Assembly (NCBI GenBank): GCA_964410215.1
Contig: CAYPHA010000069.1
Coordinates: 1 to 23,901 of the forward strand
Origin: CAYPHA01 sp964410215
GTDB taxonomy: Bacteria > Calditrichota > Calditrichia > Calditrichales > CAYPHA01
Length of the DNA: 23,901 bases
Direction of reading: 5' to 3'
Part shown: positions 1-8,360 of the stretch, in pieces
Layout: every line of letters begins with the position of its first letter
Numbering within the stretch: the first letter of the stretch is position 1
Program-made: the position numbers and the translations under genes
The notes under the pieces: model-generated
The model's database searches: none
The model's input: the letters and a program-made list of their open reading frames with translations, nothing else
What the model was told of the DNA's origin: nothing

Positions 1-58
1 GGCCCAACCGGGCTGATCCGGGATTAAAAGTACTTTTTGCGGCATGATTTTTTCCATA

Positions 59-112
59 ACCCTCCCCCTTCCCCTCCCTTATGCATAAGGGAGGGGAGTA
101 AAGGGTGGGGTA
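59..112. repeat. Dispersed C/G-rich nested palindrome, copy A
   Basis: A perfect 26-base palindrome at 71-96 has arms CCCCTCCCTTATG and CATAAGGGAGGGG. It is flanked by an outer C-rich arm on the left (AACCCTCCCCC) and an outer G-rich arm on the right (AAAGGGTGGGG). Related copies lie at about 8312, 10285 and 20100. The core differs between copies while pairing is kept. The right half has four G runs and the left half four C runs, so a G-quadruplex is possible on either strand. It sits just beyond the 3' end of the glycosyltransferase gene. No coding role is seen. Confidence 0.8.
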
Positions 113-155
113 GTATTGATATTATATTATGTTTCAAATAAAGACACAGAAACTT

Positions 156-1103
156 TTATACATCCTTCATCAAATTATAATTCTTAAATCCGCCGAGCTG
201 CCGGCCACCGGGAAGACAATTTTCGGCAAACGAGAGCATACGGTATTTCAAACGTTCATGTTTATGGGGCTTGCGGTATGGATTGGGTTTTCCATCGTAT
301 TGCAGCTTGTCTTTCCAGTCCATTGCCGCGATCCGTTCCCGCATGACCTGTGGATGTGTTTCCCTGAAAGTCGCCAGCCGGTTCAGCGGACCATAATCAA
401 AATATTTCGGGGCCTTCTCATAAAAATCTTCCGCTTTCTTACGTCCCCAATGGACGGAGTCGAGGGCACGCCGCTTATTCTGCATCAGGTGCGGGGGCCT
501 GACCCATCCGTAATGATAAATTTCGGCATCGACACGTGCAACAGTCAGTTTGGATGTACCCTCTTCCTGACGCGGGTTATCATAGGGATCGAAATGACGA
601 AATGACTGGGCGCTCTGCCAGGAATGTATCGAGGGCAGATTGCGAATGATGCGTATCTCATTGGGATACCAGCCATGACCGTCATGGTAATGTTCATAAT
701 CGCCCCAGAAATGTTTATAACGAAACAGCAGTCCTTCCACTTTTTTATTCCCGAGCAATTCCCGGCAGCGCGTTTCAATTACCGGCAGATATTTTTCATG
801 CACGACCTCATCCGCCTGCAGGTAGAACAGCCAGTCACCGCTGCAGGCCTGCTGGGCAATATCGGTCTGCATGGCATTGATCACCCCTTTTTTGAAGAAC
901 TGTTCTTCCCAGATCGTATCGATGATCCGTAGTTTCGGATCTCCGATCGCGGCAATGTGTTCGCGGGTCCGGTCATCTTCATCGCCTTTGCCGACAGCGA
1001 TAACATATTCGTCACAGATCGGGAGGATGGACCGGATGGCTTCGACCACCGGGTAATAGAGCTTATCGCCGTTACGAACAAAAGAAAAACCGCTGATTTT
1101 CAT
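156..1103 (-). CDS. Family 2-like glycosyltransferase
   Basis: A 315-residue protein resembling GT-A fold (family 2) glycosyltransferases. It opens MKISGFSFVRNGDKL, the usual first beta strand with the nucleotide-sugar loop. This is followed by a DEYVIAVGKGDEDDRT segment and by LFYLQADEVVH near residue 95, where QADE occupies the place of the metal-binding DxD. The C-terminal part is rich in Trp, Tyr, His and basic residues, as in soluble or peripheral transferases. No membrane helix is visible. The donor and acceptor cannot be read from sequence. Its position downstream of a lipid A-type acyltransferase, on the same strand, suggests cell-envelope glycan or lipooligosaccharide work, but that is inference. 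The gap of 105 bases to the gene before it is A-rich, so co-transcription is possible but not certain. The ribosome site before the start is weak. Confidence 0.8.
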   Translation of the reverse strand: MKISGFSFVRNGDKLYYPVVEAIRSILPICDEYVIAVGKGDEDDRTREHIAAIGDPKLRIIDTIWEEQFFKKGVINAMQTDIAQQACSGDWLFYLQADEVVHEKYLPVIETRCRELLGNKKVEGLLFRYKHFWGDYEHYHDGHGWYPNEIRIIRNLPSIHSWQSAQSFRHFDPYDNPRQEEGTSKLTVARVDAEIYHYGWVRPPHLMQNKRRALDSVHWGRKKAEDFYEKAPKYFDYGPLNRLATFRETHPQVMRERIAAMDWKDKLQYDGKPNPYRKPHKHERLKYRMLSFAENCLPGGRQLGGFKNYNLMKDV

Positions 1104-1154
1104 AATGCTGCCTGCCAGATAGTTTAGGTACTCAGTCCAGGTTCCGGAAATAAT

Positions 1155-1195
1155 AATTAATAAAAAATAAAAAGTAAAAAAAATAAAAAATAATT
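1155..1195. repeat. A-rich low-complexity tract shared with 12841-12870
   Basis: The gap between the phosphatase-fusion gene and the glycosyltransferase holds an A/T-only stretch. It contains ATAAAAAGTAAAAAA (1167-1181), which recurs exactly at 12843-12857 upstream of the Nudix gene, with similar flanks. Low complexity makes common origin uncertain. Confidence 0.4.
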
Positions 1196-1208
1196 CGTTT
1201 TATACCGT

Positions 1209-2396
1209 TCAGGAGAGATCGCCGGCAAGGTCATTATATTTCATGAACTTACGCACTTCGCGGAAGATAAACGGCATGACCCGGTTAATTTCAGAATGGA
1301 TCTCGTTAAACGTATTCCTGAAAAATTCTTTTTCATGACCGATCGGATCCGCTATCGATGGGACAAAAAGCCTGTTTTCATTCTGCCACTGCTTGAGCAG
1401 TACAATTTTATCTTTATATTGTGGAAAATGCTCCCGGAGATAATCATAATGGTTGAGGGCCATGGAAAAGATGATATTCGATTCTTCCACAATCTTCCGG
1501 GAAATATGTGTGGACGTATGATGGTCCAGATCGATTTCATTTTCTTCCGATACGATCATGGCCAGGTAGTGGGCCCGTGTCGGCGCCAGTTCGAGCGTAC
1601 CGGCCGAACGTACTTTAATGACATCTTTGTATTTTGTGCGGCTCAGTTTCTTTTTCAGAATCGCTTCACCCATGGGTGAGCGGCAGATATTACCGGAGCA
1701 GACAAAGGTAATGATAAAATGCTGCTTTTTCCTGCGGAATTCTGCATCCGGGAACAGCCGTTTCAGTTTGCTCAGGCTTATCGCTTCTTCACGGACCAGC
1801 AGGTACGGTTTTTTGGTAAAATCGATGATCGTCGATGCTTTTGTTGAATGCAATTTTCCCGCGTCCAGGATCATATCGAGCTTATCGCCGAAAGCAGCGA
1901 CGACTTCTTTGACCGTCGGACCTGCTTTTTTACCGGAAATATTGGCGCTGGTCGTCGAAATGGGATGACCAAGGGCCTTATTGAGTTCATTGCAGATTGT
2001 TCTGTCCGGTATCCGGAAACCGATTTTCTCAAGCGGGATATCATGTTCATAGAAATACTTGAAAACCGGGATCCTGTTTTTCAAAGTGTTTTCCAGTAAA
2101 ACCGTTACCTTTCCCGGGAGTAGTTTCTCCAGTATATCCTGCAGTTTTAGGGGAAGAATACCCATCAGGGCTTCGATCTGATCCAGGTTTTCCACCATCA
2201 GCGAAACCGGACGTTTCATATCCCTCTGCTTGAGCAGGTATAGTTTATCCACCGCTTTTTCATTTAAAACGTCCACTCCCAAACCGTAGATCGTGTCAGT
2301 CGGATAAACAATGACGCCGCCTTTATTCATGACACGGGCTGCTTCCGCGATAACGGCAGGATCAGGTGATTCAGGGTCGATCTTTGCATATTTCAT
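1209..2396 (-). CDS. Threonylcarbamoyl-AMP synthase (YrdC/Sua5) fused to low-molecular-weight protein tyrosine phosphatase
   Basis: A 395-residue two-domain protein. Residues about 1-205 are a YrdC/Sua5 domain: GGVIVYPTDTIYGLG, KQRDMKRP and STTSANISG are the hallmark ATP/threonine-binding segments. This domain makes threonylcarbamoyl-AMP for the t6A modification of tRNAs that read ANN codons. Residues about 226-395 are a low-molecular-weight phosphatase: P-loop CSGNICRS (C233, R239, the CX5R signature) and a late ADP segment giving the general-acid Asp350. The start chosen is the ATG at 2394-2396. It overlaps the TGA stop of the acyltransferase gene as ATGA, and the YrdC homology begins there; a longer reading from 2468 would lie wholly inside the acyltransferase. 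Both catalytic sets look intact. The phosphatase target is unknown; it could be envelope-related or could act on a sugar or nucleotide phosphate. Confidence 0.88.
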   Translation of the reverse strand: MKYAKIDPESPDPAVIAEAARVMNKGGVIVYPTDTIYGLGVDVLNEKAVDKLYLLKQRDMKRPVSLMVENLDQIEALMGILPLKLQDILEKLLPGKVTVLLENTLKNRIPVFKYFYEHDIPLEKIGFRIPDRTICNELNKALGHPISTTSANISGKKAGPTVKEVVAAFGDKLDMILDAGKLHSTKASTIIDFTKKPYLLVREEAISLSKLKRLFPDAEFRRKKQHFIITFVCSGNICRSPMGEAILKKKLSRTKYKDVIKVRSAGTLELAPTRAHYLAMIVSEENEIDLDHHTSTHISRKIVEESNIIFSMALNHYDYLREHFPQYKDKIVLLKQWQNENRLFVPSIADPIGHEKEFFRNTFNEIHSEINRVMPFIFREVRKFMKYNDLAGDLS

Positions 2397-3298
2397 TGTA
2401 TGTGCCGGTCTTCCTTCCCTAATACATCTTCCGGACGGGTTTTCCAGCGCCGGTGCGTCCAGAACCATTGCTCCGGATTAGCGCGCACCCAGCGTTCCAG
2501 GGCTTGTACATGTAAACCGGTAATCTTTCGGATCTTTTCTTCTGTAACCGGGCCTTCCACATGCTCGAATGGTGGTTCAAAATAGACATCAAAATCGGCA
2601 TAATCGCGTCGCACCGAAGCGCAGAACAGGATCGGCGCACCTGAACGCAGGTGAAATATCGCCGGTCCTACAGCCGTTGAAGACGGTATGCCGAGAAAAT
2701 CGACAACAATACCTCTTTTTTTAGCATCCTGATCCGCAACAAGGCCGAGGATTTCATTCGCCTGAAGAACGTCCTGTCCCTCCTTCATCGCCGATTTGGT
2801 ATAAATGACGTTTGTACCGAATTCCCTCCGGGTATTATAAATCAGTTCATTTACCCGGGGATTGCTTTGACGTTTCGCGACACCGCTTATGGAATAACCC
2901 ATCATGGCCATGACATAGGCAAACCATTCAAAATTTCCCATGTGACCGGTTACGAGTATTAATCCTTTTCCTTCCTCCAGCGCCTTATCGACCAATTCCA
3001 TATTGTGAAAACGGCATCTGCGTGTCATTTCCTCCCGCTTGCCGTAGTTGACCTGCAGGTATTCCATCCAGAGAAATGCGAAATTTCTGTAAATGTTCCG
3101 CAACAGCGCTTTTTTATCCATGGGCAGGCTGTCACCGTAAACCCGTTTCAGGTTGTCCAGAACCACATGCCTGCGGTATCGCACTACTTTTGCAATTACA
3201 AAATACAGCAAAAGGGCCACCCGCTTTCCTGAACGAAGTGACAGACTGTTCGAGAACAGGAACAATAGCTTTACGGCATAGTATTCCAATGTATGCAT
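2393..3298 (-). CDS. Lysophospholipid/lipid A acyltransferase (LpxL/HtrB family)
   Basis: A 301-residue inner-membrane acyltransferase of the HtrB/LpxL family, which adds a secondary acyl chain to lipid A precursors or related lipids. Evidence is an N-terminal hydrophobic anchor (residues about 5-35), the block RRHVVLDNLKRVYG, the catalytic H-x4-E motif in TGHMGNFEW (about residue 120), and a later ADQDAKKRGIVVDFLG block followed by STAVGPAIFHLRSGAPI, typical of the family. Length agrees with LpxL-type enzymes (about 300). It is divergent from the PpiD gene to its right, and its stop overlaps the next gene's start by four bases. This suggests translational coupling with the YrdC/phosphatase fusion. 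The exact lipid substrate is not readable. Its presence is the best evidence that the organism has an outer membrane. Confidence 0.87.
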   Translation of the reverse strand: MHTLEYYAVKLLFLFSNSLSLRSGKRVALLLYFVIAKVVRYRRHVVLDNLKRVYGDSLPMDKKALLRNIYRNFAFLWMEYLQVNYGKREEMTRRCRFHNMELVDKALEEGKGLILVTGHMGNFEWFAYVMAMMGYSISGVAKRQSNPRVNELIYNTRREFGTNVIYTKSAMKEGQDVLQANEILGLVADQDAKKRGIVVDFLGIPSSTAVGPAIFHLRSGAPILFCASVRRDYADFDVYFEPPFEHVEGPVTEEKIRKITGLHVQALERWVRANPEQWFWTHRRWKTRPEDVLGKEDRHIQ

Positions 3299-3459
3299 GT
3301 GGCAAAATAGTGAATAATAAAAAATGAAGCAATTGGAAAAGAAGATCGCACAGCTCTGAGCTCTTGTTAAATAAAATTGCTATTCATAATCCAAAATTAT
3401 AAATTTGTAAGCTCTTTTACATCATAAGAACACTGATATTTTAAGGAGATATTTTCATC

Positions 3460-5262
3460 ATGATGACCAAATTGCGTCAGTTCAGCAAGCTTTTCATCAT
3501 CATCGTTGCCGTCTCGTTTATCGGGTTAATGGTATTTGAATGGGGAATGGGTGGATTCGGTCCCACCGGCAATACGGTTGTAGGCAGCGTGAACGACAAA
3601 AAACTGACCTATGATCAATTTTCCGAACAGTACCAGATGGCCTTTGAAAACGCCCGGGCCCGCTCCGGTCAGGAGCTGGATGAAAATGCCCTCCGGCAGT
3701 TGCGGCAATCCGTCTGGGAACAGTTTATTCAGCGTACCCTCTTTACGGAAGAGATGGAAAAGCTGGGTATTGCCGTCACCGACTCCGAGATTGTTTATCA
3801 GATCGTCAATTACCCGCTGGAAGACTTCAAAACGCATCCATCCTTTCAGACCAATGAGCAATTTGACATGAATAAATACCGGGCAGCGCTTTCGGATCCC
3901 AATATCCCCTGGCTGCGTATCGAAGAAATGTATCGTGAATCGTTACCTTTTACAAAGCTGCAGAATATCATAACGAACACGATTCGTGTTTCCGAAGAGG
4001 AAGTCCTGGATGAATTCAAAAAGAATAATCTAAAAGCCAATGTGGAATATCTTTCTATTTTACCGAACACCTTCATCGACAACGATTCTGAGATCAGTAA
4101 TTCCGACGTGCGCTCTTTTTACAAAAAGCATAAGGAAGACTACCGTCAGCAGGAAAGCCGTAATTTATCCTACGTGCTTTTTCCCCTGACACCGACCGCT
4201 CAGGACACACAGGTGGTGATGTCTGATTTCGAACGGATCCGTGAACGGCTTGCCAATGGTGAAGACTTCAATGACCTGGCCTTTGAATACTCGGAAGATC
4301 CTTCTGTTAAAAACAATCGCGGTGATCTCGGTTTCTTTGACCGCGGTAGTATGGTCCCGGCTTTTTCTGATGCCGCTTTCTCCGCTGAAGAAGGCGACAT
4401 TGTCGGACCTGTCAAATCGAGTTTCGGCTATCACCTGATCAAAGTGGAAGATAAAAAGACGGAAAACGGTGAAGAAAAAGTAAAGGCCAGCCATATTCTG
4501 CTGAAAATCGTGGCCGGTCCTTCGACCGTCGAAGAAGAGAACAGTAAGGCGCGTTATTTTGCCGAGGATGCCAAGCTGGATGGTTTTGAAGAAGCGGCGC
4601 AGCGTGAAGGTCTGGAAATCCGGAAAAGCGGTATGGTTCAGGAAAGCATCGGTTTTGTCCCCGGTTTCGGCCGTAATTCCGGTGTGCTTAATTTCGCTTT
4701 TTCGTCACAACCTGGTGATGTATCTGACGTCTTCAGCACGGATGCAGGATACGCGGTGGTCATGCTCAGTGATATCCAGAAAGAAGGATACCGTCCGCTG
4801 GAAGACGTCCGTGCCGCCATAGAAAGCCGTATCCGTCTGGATCGCGCCAAACAGAAAGCCCGGGAATACGCTCTTACGCTGTCTGATGAAGTGGAAGCAG
4901 GTACACCTTTTGAGAAGATCGCCGAGGCAGACACCGGCGATTATGTCACCTACAAAAAATCCGGCCTTTTTACTATCGATCAGAGCCTTACAGGTGTTGG
5001 TCGCTTCGCCTCATTCTCAGCCAATGCCTTTGCCATGGAAACCGGGGAACGTTCGGGCCTGATCGAAACCGACCGTGGCTTTTACTATCAGCACCTGCTC
5101 GAGAAGACCGATTTCGACTCCAGCGCATTCGAAAACCAGAAAGGCAGTATTCGTACCCGCCTGTTAAATGAAAAGAAGAATCGCGTGTTTGTCGAGTGGT
5201 ATGAGTCATTAAAAGAAGATGCCGATATCGTCGACAACCGCCGGCAGTTTGGATTGCTTTAA
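3460..5262 (+). CDS. ppiD: PpiD/SurA-type membrane-anchored peptidyl-prolyl cis-trans isomerase
   Basis: A 600-residue protein built like PpiD: a short basic N-terminus, one membrane helix at about residues 9-26 (FIIIVAVSFIGLMVF), then a SurA_N/SurA_N_3-type chaperone region to about residue 200. A parvulin domain follows at about 225-335: LANGEDFNDLAFEYSEDPS, GGDLG-like RGDLGFFDRGSMV, and SSFGYHLIKVEDKK. A second parvulin start (VKASHILLKIVAG, about 345) is followed by a diverged, apparently non-catalytic core, as in PpiD/PrsA-like foldases. It would face the periplasm and help outer-membrane and secreted proteins fold. AAGGAG at 3443-3448 lies 11 bases before the first of two adjacent ATG codons, which supports the chosen start. 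It is a single gene, divergent from the acyltransferase and convergent with the aromatic biosynthesis fusion. PpiD rather than SurA is favoured by the anchor and length. Confidence 0.85.
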   Translation: MMTKLRQFSKLFIIIVAVSFIGLMVFEWGMGGFGPTGNTVVGSVNDKKLTYDQFSEQYQMAFENARARSGQELDENALRQLRQSVWEQFIQRTLFTEEMEKLGIAVTDSEIVYQIVNYPLEDFKTHPSFQTNEQFDMNKYRAALSDPNIPWLRIEEMYRESLPFTKLQNIITNTIRVSEEEVLDEFKKNNLKANVEYLSILPNTFIDNDSEISNSDVRSFYKKHKEDYRQQESRNLSYVLFPLTPTAQDTQVVMSDFERIRERLANGEDFNDLAFEYSEDPSVKNNRGDLGFFDRGSMVPAFSDAAFSAEEGDIVGPVKSSFGYHLIKVEDKKTENGEEKVKASHILLKIVAGPSTVEEENSKARYFAEDAKLDGFEEAAQREGLEIRKSGMVQESIGFVPGFGRNSGVLNFAFSSQPGDVSDVFSTDAGYAVVMLSDIQKEGYRPLEDVRAAIESRIRLDRAKQKAREYALTLSDEVEAGTPFEKIAEADTGDYVTYKKSGLFTIDQSLTGVGRFASFSANAFAMETGERSGLIETDRGFYYQHLLEKTDFDSSAFENQKGSIRTRLLNEKKNRVFVEWYESLKEDADIVDNRRQFGLL

Positions 5263-5310
5263 AAAAGTTGGCAGAGCTCAGGTGGCAGGATTCAGGATTT
5301 ATGTAGATTG

Positions 5311-5355
5311 TCATCCCGGACGAAGTGACCAGAGGGAACGGAGATCCGGGATCTC
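5311..5355. repeat. 45-bp dispersed repeat (TCATCCCGG...CCGGGATCTC), copy 1
   Basis: A 45-base unit begins TCATCCCGGACG and ends AGATCCGGGATCTC. It matches a second unit at 8232-8276 at 38 of 45 positions, with differences clustered in the middle. The ends can pair with each other (CCCGGA with TCCGGG). It lies between two convergent genes and is preceded by CAGAGCTCAGG and CAGGATTCAGG tracts, which also recur elsewhere in the window. Confidence 0.75.
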
Positions 5356-5435
5356 GTTCTCAAGACATGAGATCCCAGGGCATAACGGTTTTATTGTACT
5401 GGCGCGAAACACGTCCGTAACCTGTTTCCTGCTTC

Positions 5436-7130
5436 CTAAAATTTCACCCATTCCTTCAACGTCTTCGTCAGGCTTTTAAATTGCCGTTCATCGAGGGCCT
5501 GGTCGGCATCGCTTAACGCGGTGGACGGATTGAAGTGCACCTCTATCATGATACCATCCGCACCAACGGCAACAGCCGCTTTGGAAACCGGTTCAATGAG
5601 CGATGCAATACCGGTTGCATGGCTGGGATCCACAAATACCGGGAGATGGGTTCTTTGTTTCAGCAGTGGTATAGCGCTGATATCAAGCGTATTGCGTGTA
5701 GCGGTTTCAAACGTCCGTATACCACGCTCACAGAGAATGACATTGGGATTACCCTTCGCCAGGATGTATTCCGCGGAAAGCAGCAGTTCCTTAACGGTCG
5801 CCATCATCCCCCGTTTCAGCAGGATCGGTTTATTGGTTTTACCCACCTCCATCAGCAGGGCAAAATTCTGCATATTGCGCGCACCGATCTGCAGGATGTC
5901 GGCATATTCGGCTACAAGGGCGACATCTTCGGCAGAGATGACCTCAGTGACAATCGGCAAATGATACTCATCTCCGGCCTCTTTCAGAAGACGCAGGCCT
6001 TCTTCACCCAGCCCCTGAAAACTATATGGGCTGGTACGCGGTTTGAACGCCCCTCCACGCAGCAACTGGGCGCCATGATCTGAAACGATTTTGGCAGAAG
6101 CCATCATCTGGTGACGTCCTTCGACACTGCACGGGCCGGCAATGAGTGTAAAATGGCCTTCACCAATCATCACATCGCCAACGGAAATCAGGGTCGGTTC
6201 CGGTTTGCGCTCACGGCTGTAAAGCGGACCGTCTTTTTTCCTGCCTTTACCGGTTTGCTTCGTACCGGGAATAAACTCCTCACCCGGCGCATATTTGGGA
6301 TAAGAGCCAAAAACATGCATAAAACCCGTCAGAGCGCGGATCTCATCAAAGGCTGTCGAAATATTTTCATCGTCGGCATGGCCATCCATATCAACAAAGA
6401 AGTGATATTTCCATGGTTCGGTTTTATGGGGACGCGAGGTCAGCAGGGTCATATTGATTTCATATTTTTCGAGGATTTCCAGGCATTTAAACAGCATACC
6501 CGGCTGATCCAGGGTATCGAATACGGCTGAAATTTTGTAGGGCAGATACCGTTCGTGTTCAATTTGAATCGGATCAACGGAAACCATGATAAAGCGTGTC
6601 TGGTTATGGGGATAGTCTTCAATGTTTTTTTGAAGTATGTCCAGATCATACAATCCTGCAGAGCTTTCGCTGGCAATAGCCGCTGTATCGGTCAGTTTTT
6701 TTTGAGCAATCGTTTTAGCGCTTCCGGCCGTATCGTAGGTGGGGATAATTTCGGCTTTATTGAATTTTCGCAAAAATACTTCGCATTGTGATATGGCAGC
6801 CGGATGGGAATATATGTACTTGATATCCTTCAATTGAACGCCTTTATTGGCCATCATGGAATGGTGAATGGGTATAATCACCTCTTTAACGATGGTCAGT
6901 TTATTTTCCAGAAGAAGATCATAGGTGTGCGTGATATTACCGATTATGGAATTATCGATAGGCAGCAGACCATAGTCGACCTTCCCCTTTTTCAACGCCT
7001 CCACAACATCGTAGGATGTCCGGAATGGCACACGCTCTGCCGGTTTATCCGGATACAGCCTCTCTATTGCATCTTCACTGTACGCCCCCTTCTCTCCCTG
7101 AAACGCGATGCTTATATAATGGTCTTCCAT
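5436..7130 (-). CDS. pheA: Prephenate dehydratase-ACT-DAHP synthase fusion
   Basis: A 564-residue fusion of the last committed phenylalanine step and the first shikimate step. Residues about 5-185 are prephenate dehydratase: FQGEKGAYSEDA, LLPIDNSIIGNI, and NQTRF with the catalytic Thr-Arg. Residues about 195-280 are an ACT regulatory domain with the phenylalanine-binding region TSRPHKTEPWKYHFFVD. Residues about 315-564 are a class I beta DAHP synthase of the Bacillus/KDO8P-synthase-like type: AGPCSVE, RGGAFKPRTSPYSFQG, LLKRGM, CERGIRTFE and DPSHATG supply the PEP, phosphate and metal ligands. A linker of about 35 residues joins the parts. The ATG follows directly on the TAA of the ROK kinase gene with no gap, so the two are probably translated together. 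Phenylalanine binding at the ACT domain could control both activities, which is inference. No chorismate mutase domain is visible. Confidence 0.92.
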   Translation of the reverse strand: MEDHYISIAFQGEKGAYSEDAIERLYPDKPAERVPFRTSYDVVEALKKGKVDYGLLPIDNSIIGNITHTYDLLLENKLTIVKEVIIPIHHSMMANKGVQLKDIKYIYSHPAAISQCEVFLRKFNKAEIIPTYDTAGSAKTIAQKKLTDTAAIASESSAGLYDLDILQKNIEDYPHNQTRFIMVSVDPIQIEHERYLPYKISAVFDTLDQPGMLFKCLEILEKYEINMTLLTSRPHKTEPWKYHFFVDMDGHADDENISTAFDEIRALTGFMHVFGSYPKYAPGEEFIPGTKQTGKGRKKDGPLYSRERKPEPTLISVGDVMIGEGHFTLIAGPCSVEGRHQMMASAKIVSDHGAQLLRGGAFKPRTSPYSFQGLGEEGLRLLKEAGDEYHLPIVTEVISAEDVALVAEYADILQIGARNMQNFALLMEVGKTNKPILLKRGMMATVKELLLSAEYILAKGNPNVILCERGIRTFETATRNTLDISAIPLLKQRTHLPVFVDPSHATGIASLIEPVSKAAVAVGADGIMIEVHFNPSTALSDADQALDERQFKSLTKTLKEWVKF

Positions 7131-8099
7131 TTACTGTTCCTTTCCGAATTCACTCCAGGCCAGAGCTGCCGCACCGAGAACCGCTGAATTGTTATTGGTT
7201 AATCCTGAAGGTAATAGTTTAATCTTGTTTTTGTAATTATAGAGCAGATGTTTTTCCATATGACGCCTGGTCGGTTCGAAGATCAGATCCCCTGACGCGG
7301 CCAGCCCGCCGAAGAGGATAAACGCTTCGGGAACGCTGAAGGCGACGAAATTCGCCATGCTGATACCCAGTAATCGCCCCGTAAACTCAAACGCTTCACC
7401 GGCAATGGAATCTCCGTTCCGCGCTGCTTCCGCGATCATTTTGGAAGTCATCTTGCTGAACGGCACATCCCGCAAACCGGAAGGTTCAATGCGCTTTGCC
7501 AGAATTTCAAAAACCGTCCGCTTGATGCCGGGTGCCGAAACGTAGGTTTCCAGGCAGCCCTGATTACCGCATGCACAGGTTCTGCCTTCAGGGATAATAC
7601 AGGTATGACCCAGCTCTCCGGCAAAACCGTCGGATCCGTAAACAAGCTGACCGTTAATGACAATACCGCTGCCCAGACCGGTACCGAGTGTAATGACGAT
7701 GAAATCGCTCATCCCTCTGGCAGCACCAAAATACATTTCACCGAGAGCGGAAGCATTGGCGTCATTGGTTATTACTACCGGCAGGGAAAAATGCGCATTA
7801 ACCATGTCAACGACGTCAACTATCCCCCATCCCAGATTGGGCGGATTTTCCATCTTCCCGCTGTAATAGTTCGCATTGGGCGCACCGATGCCGATGCCGC
7901 AGACCCGGTAGGTTTCGGAATAGGGTTTGAATTGCTTTTCCGCGGATTCGAAGACCCGTTTAAAAAAATTTTCCGCCCCGTTTTCAGGTAGTGTTGGCAG
8001 TGTGGCTTCCGTCAGAACCGTACCCGTTTTTTCCACAAATCCAAATACCGTATTCGTTCCGCCGATATCGATACCGAGCATTACTTCTTTTTTATCCAT
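7131..8099 (-). CDS. ROK family sugar kinase (glucokinase-like)
   Basis: A 322-residue ROK kinase that would phosphorylate glucose or a related hexose/aminosugar with ATP. Evidence: GIDIGGTNT, the phosphate-binding loop near the N-terminus; VVITNDANASALGE with the catalytic Asp; ITLGTGLGSGIV; GELGHTCI; and the zinc motif CACGNQGCLE, typical of ROK enzymes. There is no N-terminal helix-turn-helix, so it is a kinase rather than a ROK repressor. The ATG at 8097-8099 is preferred to an upstream one at 8177. The family homology starts at MDKKEVMLGIDIGG, the extra 26 residues would be unusual, and a purine-rich GAAGAAAG sits before it. It is the first gene of a two-gene unit with the prephenate dehydratase/DAHP synthase fusion. 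The metabolic link may be that both supply or draw on central carbon, but this is speculative. Confidence 0.88.
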   Translation of the reverse strand: MDKKEVMLGIDIGGTNTVFGFVEKTGTVLTEATLPTLPENGAENFFKRVFESAEKQFKPYSETYRVCGIGIGAPNANYYSGKMENPPNLGWGIVDVVDMVNAHFSLPVVITNDANASALGEMYFGAARGMSDFIVITLGTGLGSGIVINGQLVYGSDGFAGELGHTCIIPEGRTCACGNQGCLETYVSAPGIKRTVFEILAKRIEPSGLRDVPFSKMTSKMIAEAARNGDSIAGEAFEFTGRLLGISMANFVAFSVPEAFILFGGLAASGDLIFEPTRRHMEKHLLYNYKNKIKLLPSGLTNNNSAVLGAAALAWSEFGKEQ

Positions 8100-8231
8100 T
8101 CCCCTGCTTTCTTCGTTAATGAATTCTATTAAATGAGAGGACAAATATACAATCTGAAGGGGTACAGACAAAATCAAAATGAGTGGCAGGATTGGAAAGA
8201 GCTCAGAGTACAGAGCTCAGAGCTCAAAATG

Positions 8232-8276
8232 TCATCCCGGACGGAGTGAACGCAGTGAGCGAAGATCCGGGATCTC
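8232..8276. repeat. 45-bp dispersed repeat, copy 2
   Basis: Same unit and orientation as the copy at 5311-5355, with 38 of 45 positions identical, beginning TCATCCCGGACG and ending AGATCCGGGATCTC. It lies in the intergenic block between the oxidoreductase operon and the ROK kinase gene. Confidence 0.75.
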
Positions 8277-8311
8277 TATGTGGGGAAGAAAACCAACCCA
8301 CCCCGTCCCGG

Positions 8312-8360
8312 GAACCGGGACACCCCTCCCTGCCTGCAGGGAGGGGCAGGGGGAGGGTTG
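8312..8360. repeat. Dispersed C/G-rich nested palindrome, copy B
   Basis: The core is CCCCTCCCTGC (8323-8333), a CT loop, then GCAGGGAGGGG (8336-8346), an 11-base-pair stem. The outer right arm is GGGGGAGGGTT, and an AACCCACCCC arm lies further left at 8294-8303. The core is identical to copy C, but the outer arms are in the opposite orientation, like copy D. Confidence 0.75.

Noticed and set aside
129..605. 158-codon plus-strand reading frame at the left edge
   Set aside because: It lies mostly opposite the glycosyltransferase gene, has no protein-like motifs and no ribosome site, so it is a shadow of the minus-strand gene.
3364..3405. Possible -35/-10 pairs before the PpiD gene (TTGTTA with CATAAT; TTGCTA with TATAAA)
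   Set aside because: Both pairs have only 15-base spacing in AT-rich DNA, so neither can be preferred with confidence.
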